NCBI GenBank assembly: GCA_020064725.1
Contig: JAGTWJ010000019.1
Location: 806,001-870,000 of the forward strand
Length of the DNA: 64,000 bases
Reading direction: 5' to 3'
DNA from: Drechslerella dactyloides
Lineage: Eukaryota; Ascomycota; Orbiliomycetes; Orbiliales; Orbiliaceae
The notes under the pieces are model-generated. The model searched no databases. It saw only the letters and a program-made list of their open reading frames with translations, and was not told the origin of the DNA. Numbering within the stretch: position 1 is the stretch's first letter; every line of letters starts with the position of its first letter. Below, in pieces: positions 58,817-64,000 of this stretch. A program made the translations under genes and the position numbers.

Positions 58817-60204
58817 CGATGAAGGGCCAGGAAGGCCCGATTTATGCTGTGGGGAGGTAAGCGATGAAGTTTGTTAGGAGAAATTATGACAGAATGGTGA
58901 CAGCATGTTGAGAGAGAAGAAATTGGCTTGTTACTGAGTGCCCATAAGAAGACAGATTGTAACTTTGGTGGTCTATATATTAATGTATATCTTCCGAAAT
59001 TCGGCCCAAGCTATTTTACATTTGAAATTATCGAAGAAAATCATCAGAACGATGGCGATTCGAAGGTGCAACATAATTTTATTCACAGTCGATTTCGTAA
59101 TGGTGCGGATTCTGTCAGGCTAAGCAGGCAAAAGGTGAATTTCATATAGTCTTGCAGAGCATATAAGAAGGCACTGATAGATTCCCAATCGATGGTTCGC
59201 ACTGGCTGTGCGGCGCTTCGATCACGGCGAACGGGGCCGACCTCGCTTACCACTCCGCAATCAATTGCAATATTGCTATTTCTGCAATGCATTCAGTTGT
59301 TTAGCTGGGTCCTTACCTCATAGCTAAATGTAATAACGATTCAAATATATTTAGGCTTGCTTATCTTGGTATTCACTTTTAGTATCCACTTAGTCGCCCA
59401 CCCAAATGTCAGAGGACGCCCTGAGGTGCGTAGCTACTGGACTAGAAATGCCGCCAAGTTACCGGTGATGTAATCTAGTCTCACGTACGCTTATAAAGAT
59501 ATGGGGTTATGCCAGCTGCCGATGCACCCCTGGCGTCCTTGAGAGACCTGTACAGCCCGTGCCGTAATATCTATATTTTATTATAGGCCTAGTGTTTAAG
59601 GTCGAAACCCTGAACTTCCCTACAATGCACAAGTTGTTCTTGTGTCTGGTGTCGCATTTTGAATTGGCCGAGGCCGCGAGCTTGCAATTAATGCCGTCGT
59701 TATATTATTTTAGCAATACTATCATAGCAGAAACTACTTAGGGGGATCCCTTCCACAAATGAATACAGGAGCATTTTCTCTCGGCTAGCCGGGGGTCGGG
59801 GCCAGGATACAAGTTGTAACGACCAGACCGCTGCGCTAGAGTACATACGGACCATCCTTTTTACGCTGTGGATCGACCCGAACCAGAAAACAGCGTCCCG
59901 GCGGCTCACGGCCGATATCTACAGATCAACTAATATGTTTACATCTTAGACCCCACGCCACTATACATAGCAGCCCAAGCCGGGGCCTCAATTACGCCGC
60001 TGACGACTGCAAGCCCCGAAATACAGTGTGCCTCCTCCTGCTGGTGATCAAGCCTCCGAGATGATATCGGGGTGCTATCTAAGTTCTTTCAATTTCAAAG
60101 TATACAAGTAGGAGCTAGCGGTCCTATCTTTGGAACATTGATGAGTAACCCTCTCTTAGTTACTTTCGCCTTTAATTTCTGATACAGTGTCTTGTTTGTG
60201 GCAT
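58817..60204. other. convergent intergenic region, no gene seen
   Basis: AT-rich 1.4 kb between the 3' ends of the ENA and FAD oxidoreductase genes. No supported ORF. Confidence 0.5.
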
Positions 60205-61581
60205 CTAATCCAGCATATACCCAGCCCAGCCTGCCACCATCTCAGCATTGTAAACGCTGTAAATCATCTTCATTGCTTCGTTCACGAATAATCCCTCGCC
60301 AAGATGATCGCATCCTGGGTAGTCTCTTGAATGATGCTCGCTCGCTGGATCGTGCAAATCTACCTTGTTGCCTCCACCGAAAGGCACTCTGACGGTTCCG
60401 AACCGAACGTCCACCAGCTTCGCACTGCTTAGGCAGGCAAAGAATTGCCGTGCGCCCTCTAGAATCGGCGTCGCCATCTCCATTTTCTCTTCGGGGCTGA
60501 TTTTACCCTCAAGCATGTCATTATAATCGGCGGGGAGGAGTCTATCATCTGGGACGTTCATAACGTTGGTCCTGACGGCCAACGTGCAAGCGCATCTGCA
60601 AATAATGCGTCCATCAGGCTTTTTGATACACTTCTGTGGCGATATCATGCTGAAGGGGCCAGATGCAACGAAAATGGGGCGAATTGTGTCCAGGCGATCA
60701 GGAGCGACCTCGATTTCGAGAATAGCAAGCATCTTGAGCCGATTATATGTAGGCTGATACTCAGGCTTACCAAGTTGCTTTCTAAAGAAGCCAACACGTT
60801 CCCAGCATGCTAAAGTGAGAAATTGTGAGACCATAAACCTGGAGTTAGAGCTACGCCTATCATCCCAAGTGATTCGATAGTTAACGCTCTTTGACTGGGG
60901 AATTTGTTCGAGATTGGTAACATTGGCCTCGGTGTGGATGATAATATTCTTGACCTTTTTGATGTAACCACGCAAGAAGGAACATATTCCAACTGTATCA
61001 AATGTCTTCTCGGCAGTTTCATAACAACTGCCCACTCGATCAAGCAATTCAGGAGTGAGGAATTTTATATATTCATCTTCTTGCAGTCGTCGACATAGTT
61101 GGTCCGGGGGACCAAAATGTTTCTTGAAATCGTTGTCGTTCGAATATTTCTTAATAGCGTGGTCTTTTATTTGTTCGAAGATGGGTTCAATTTCATCCGG
61201 GCTGAACACGGGCCTGACGGAATCGCCGAGGATTTGTGCGGCATCTTTCATCAGCACGTAGATTCCACCTTGCGGCGCCTGGGCAAAGATATTCGGACAC
61301 CCGATGCGGTCGAGAAACTTGGTGAATTTAACGGTATTATCCTGGCAGAAAGTGGCAGTCTTCAAATGGCGGTAGTGAAAACCAAATGTTGGTCGCCCGG
61401 GGTTCATGGTACTTGTTCCACTTAGGATTTCCTTGTTCTTGTCGAAAACATGGATATCTATCCAAGGGTATTTTTCTGCAAGGTGGATCGCCTGCACACT
61501 ACCAGCGATGCCGCCGCCGATAATTGCAAAAACTGGTCTATCGCTAGACCTATTAAAATTGAAATAGGTTGAGTGAGGCAT
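60205..61581 (-). CDS. FAD-dependent oxidoreductase (DAO-like)
   Basis: A single exon of 458 aa from the ATG at 61581; the longer frame to 61626 begins with GTG and lacks conserved content. The N-terminus has a Rossmann FAD-binding motif, VFAIIGGGIAGSVQAIHLAE (GxGxxG at about 22-27), and an acidic residue ending strand 2 in IHVFDKN. Next is GTSTMNPGRPTFGFHYRHL, placed where the flavin-contacting segment lies in DAO-family enzymes. The C-terminus has HLGEGLFVNEAMKMIYSVYNAEMVAGW. This suggests an amine- or amino-acid-type oxidase or related dehydrogenase, but the substrate is unknown. A TATATAA lies about 210 bp upstream. The next gene on the same strand is an O-methyltransferase, so a role in secondary metabolism is possible. 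Confidence 0.75.
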   Translation of the reverse strand: MPHSTYFNFNRSSDRPVFAIIGGGIAGSVQAIHLAEKYPWIDIHVFDKNKEILSGTSTMNPGRPTFGFHYRHLKTATFCQDNTVKFTKFLDRIGCPNIFAQAPQGGIYVLMKDAAQILGDSVRPVFSPDEIEPIFEQIKDHAIKKYSNDNDFKKHFGPPDQLCRRLQEDEYIKFLTPELLDRVGSCYETAEKTFDTVGICSFLRGYIKKVKNIIIHTEANVTNLEQIPQSKSVNYRITWDDRRSSNSRFMVSQFLTLACWERVGFFRKQLGKPEYQPTYNRLKMLAILEIEVAPDRLDTIRPIFVASGPFSMISPQKCIKKPDGRIICRCACTLAVRTNVMNVPDDRLLPADYNDMLEGKISPEEKMEMATPILEGARQFFACLSSAKLVDVRFGTVRVPFGGGNKVDLHDPASEHHSRDYPGCDHLGEGLFVNEAMKMIYSVYNAEMVAGWAGYMLD

Positions 61582-63269
61582 GTTGAATTCTCGTACGAGA
61601 CCGATTTGATTCCGACAAGGAGGCACTTGATGCTTTCTCCTGTAGAGTAGTAATACGAGGAGGATACGGGAAGCACTACTGAGTACTTAGTTAAGGTTAT
61701 TGGGATAGTATGAGCGGACTTGTAGATTTCCACAAGAGTGGAATTTGCTCTGGCGATCTTGAAGTTTACCTCAGCGGCTCAGCTCAGCTTATATACTTGA
61801 GAGAGTGACCCATTGGTTCATTCCAGAGGCCAGTACATATTGCATCCTAAGCTAGGTTTCGAAACTTCTGCTGTCTCTGAATATGTTATCACCCGACCAG
61901 CAATCGATTAATCATAGATCGGAACAAAATTCTCCTTGGCCCGGAGGGATATCCGAATATACATATACAGTCGACTCGATCACCATAAAGGTAATAAACA
62001 AGCAAAAATACCATACAAATAGGTATCGAATGCGCTCAAAATATCTGATACCAAAGCCAATACATCAAGAATTTATATCAAGAATTCAGCTTCCATTCCC
62101 ACTCAACTCCAATCAAACACAGCTTACAAAGGCTTATACAAAAACTCTTTGTATGTGAAAGAATATATAGCAAATTTTACTTTGTTTACTTTGTAAATAT
62201 TGTTTGAAAAAATCAACTACCGGGAAGGATAAGTATTACTTTTGATTCAAGACATTATCTCTCTTGATGGCTGTCACCTGTACCTTGCGACGGCAGCTGT
62301 AATCTAAAGGTTCTCGACGAGCTCGACCGATTAGGCTCTTTCCTTCCCTGTCCCGCCTCGGATTGTCGATCTTAATAAGCTTGCCAGATACGACACTAGA
62401 ACTACTGTCCGCGCTGCCTCACAGTCATCAGTCATCCGCTTTTGTTGTCTGTTTATCGGACAATGGGATCTAGTCGTTGTGAAATATGCGTTATAATCCA
62501 GGGGAGATAGCCGTTCCTTGTTCAGTCCATTGCGTAAAAAGTTGACCTGCATTTGCGGAGGTGAAGCTAAAGGCACAAATGCTAGACAGAATCCACAACG
62601 CTGCAGTACTGGATCGCAATATTGGGTTAAGTTTTTGATAGTAGGCTTGATAATATAACCCTAACAGAGCTCCCAAGTGTATAGAAAGTACATGTATGTA
62701 CTACTGAGCTAGCCCGCAAGTATGCATGGGCCAGAAGCATCTAGCCACTGGCTAACCTCTATGTGACGCATTTGGCCAAGCAGGACACATATCATGGTGC
62801 CTCATGATTATAGTAATCGTGCAGTGCACACGGAAGACCAAAATTCCCTACATCACTCCTTCCTGCACCTTTCAGGCACCAAACTGGGATTTCTAGCTAA
62901 TAGCATATCGTCGAGCAGAGCGGATTTAAGAAATATGCACAGCTTATTTGGAATCGAGAATCTAGCTCTCGCGGATAGAACATCTTACTTTATCAATATG
63001 CTCATATGATCATAACCTGTTAAATGCGAAATCGTTACTTGATCGTATTATTCGTCCCAAGTTCAACATGTATCTGAAGTCCTACGGCAAAGGACTCCTG
63101 GCAGAGCCTGTATAGCCGGCCCGTTACTACCCACATAAAGCCGGCAGTCACTTTAATCAGCTAATATTGTAGCTAGACCAATCTTCCTTGTCCAATTTTC
63201 CTTGTCACAATTGGCATGATCACTCAGGCTCATGCACGTTCTGGGTCTATGACCCATATTATCTGCTCC
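61582..63269. other. intergenic FAD oxidoreductase / O-methyltransferase
   Basis: A 1.7-kb AT-rich spacer between two minus-strand genes; it holds the promoter of the FAD gene at its left side. Short ORFs only. Confidence 0.5.
61789..61795 (-). promoter_or_regulatory. TATATAA upstream of the FAD oxidoreductase
   Basis: On the minus strand the sequence reads GTATATAAGC, about 210 bp before the ATG at 61581, a reasonable core-promoter position. Confidence 0.35.
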
Positions 63270-64000
63270 TCAGCTGTGACAAAGCTCAGAGTCCTTCAGA
63301 ACTACTTCAACGAGCCCGACCTGGCTCCTGGTTTCCCAAAATTTGTTAAGATGCAAGCCTGCCTTCTCGACTAGGCTCCGAAATTCCGTCGGCTTGCGCT
63401 CAATCCCATTCATAAACGCCATTAGCTCTAGGTCACGCACATGAGAGTACCTTGTAAAGTATCCATAGTTCGCTGGCAGGACCGACGGCGCTCTGGGCAA
63501 CTGGGGATCGCCGCAGGTAGTATTCATTACTTGGTCACTATGGCAAGGAAGTTAAAAGACGAGCTCAGGTGCATGATGCAGGTACTGGGTGTCAAGGTGT
63601 AGGAAACTGTCAAAATGGAGGACAGGAGCTTACCATATAAGAAGTCTACTCCGAGGACCCATAGCAGCCTTGATTCCTTTCAAGATGCGAACGCAATAGT
63701 CATCGCCCCAGTCGTGAAGAATATATCGTAACCAGTAAATATCGGCATCCTTAACCGGATTCTCCTCGAAGAAGTCATGTTCAATAAACTTAACGCGGCC
63801 TTGCTCAAGCGCGCTCGGGTTCTCTAGCGGCCATACTTCCGCCTCTCCTTTGCTAAGAGTTTTCCCTCTGTCTTGGATGACGAAATTTAAATCTGGGTAC
63901 AAATGAGAAAGTCCAAGAGAGAATCCACCTATGTCTCGTTTCAGCGGCCGATATCGGTGCGTATCACTCCACTGCAAAATGATTCAGTGATTACATACCC
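63270..64000 (-). CDS. SAM-dependent O-methyltransferase, partial (5' end beyond window)
   Basis: Three exon parts: 63999-64000 (the last two bases of an upstream exon), 63634-63928 and 63270-63537, with introns of 70 and 96 bp. About 188 C-terminal residues are visible. The class I methyltransferase core continues from the glycine-rich SAM motif (GGFSLGLSHLYPDLNFVIQD). It then shows FIEHDFFEENPVKDADIYW, the catalytic-base motif ILHDWGDDYCVRIL, LLICDQVMNTTCG formed by splicing, and MAFMNGIERKPTEF. This is the Methyltransf_2 (PF00891) type common in fungal polyketide and alkaloid clusters. It would methylate a hydroxyl of a small molecule; the substrate is unknown. The N-terminal dimerisation part lies outside the window. 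Confidence 0.85.

Noticed and set aside
59790..59865. Minus-strand TAGCGCAGCGGTCTGG, resembling a tRNA D-arm
   Set aside because: No GTTCRANNC T-loop and no closing acceptor stem at the right distance.

Overview
The window reads as nuclear DNA of a filamentous ascomycete (Pezizomycotina-like fungus). Genes lie on both strands at moderate density and are broken by short spliceosomal introns, mostly 54-120 bp, with GTRNGT-type donors and AG acceptors. The recognisable proteins are fungal: an ENA-type Na+ P-ATPase, Tao3/Mor2, a fungal cytochrome P450 reductase and a degenerate fungus-type kinase-like gene. I saw no bacterial operons, prophage, CRISPR array or rRNA. The species cannot be fixed from sequence alone. 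For spliced genes, exon coordinates are given in the evidence text; they were chosen by reading frame, splice consensus and family conservation.

Layout. 0.3-1.1 kb: a small secreted Cys-containing protein (minus). 2.4-3.4 kb: deoxyhypusine hydroxylase (plus). 3.8-4.6 kb: RNA polymerase I subunit Rpa12 (minus; six exons including a 7-nt microexon). 5.0-7.7 kb: MLH1 (minus), divergent from FIG4 at 8.1-11.1 kb (plus). 12.7-14.1 kb: a GNAT acetyltransferase (minus). 17.4-18.6 kb: isopentenyl-diphosphate isomerase (minus), divergent from RIO2 kinase at 19.5-21.0 kb. 23.3-25.3 kb: a two-RRM RNA-binding protein of RBMS/MSSP type. 25.3-31.1 kb is gene-free and holds a miniature inverted-repeat element with a 9-bp target-duplication-like flank. 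31.1-33.4 kb: NADPH-cytochrome P450 reductase (minus). 35.7-43.7 kb: the giant morphogenesis scaffold Tao3/Mor2/Furry (plus). 44.5-46.9 kb: a type II membrane glycosyltransferase-like protein (minus), divergent from REX4 exonuclease at 47.4-48.5 kb. 48.9-50.9 kb: an F-box protein. 51-55 kb: AT-richer DNA with a decayed kinase-like gene. 55.2-58.8 kb: ENA Na+ pump with a probable 5' UTR intron. 60.2-61.6 kb: an FAD oxidoreductase (minus). 63.3-64.0 kb: an O-methyltransferase cut by the window end (minus).

Most genes from 2 to 51 kb are single-copy housekeeping genes: translation-factor modification, rRNA synthesis and ribosome maturation, mismatch repair, PI(3,5)P2 turnover, isoprenoid and P450 electron supply, and polarity. 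They do not form one pathway. The right end, with an FAD enzyme and an O-methyltransferase on the same strand in AT-richer DNA, looks like accessory metabolism and may be the edge of a secondary-metabolite cluster. The most notable new observations are the Rpa12 microexon, the 46-bp hairpin with perfect 9-bp direct repeats, the excess of the palindrome TGCATGCA, and a stop-free 3n intron inside an RRM RNP-1 motif.
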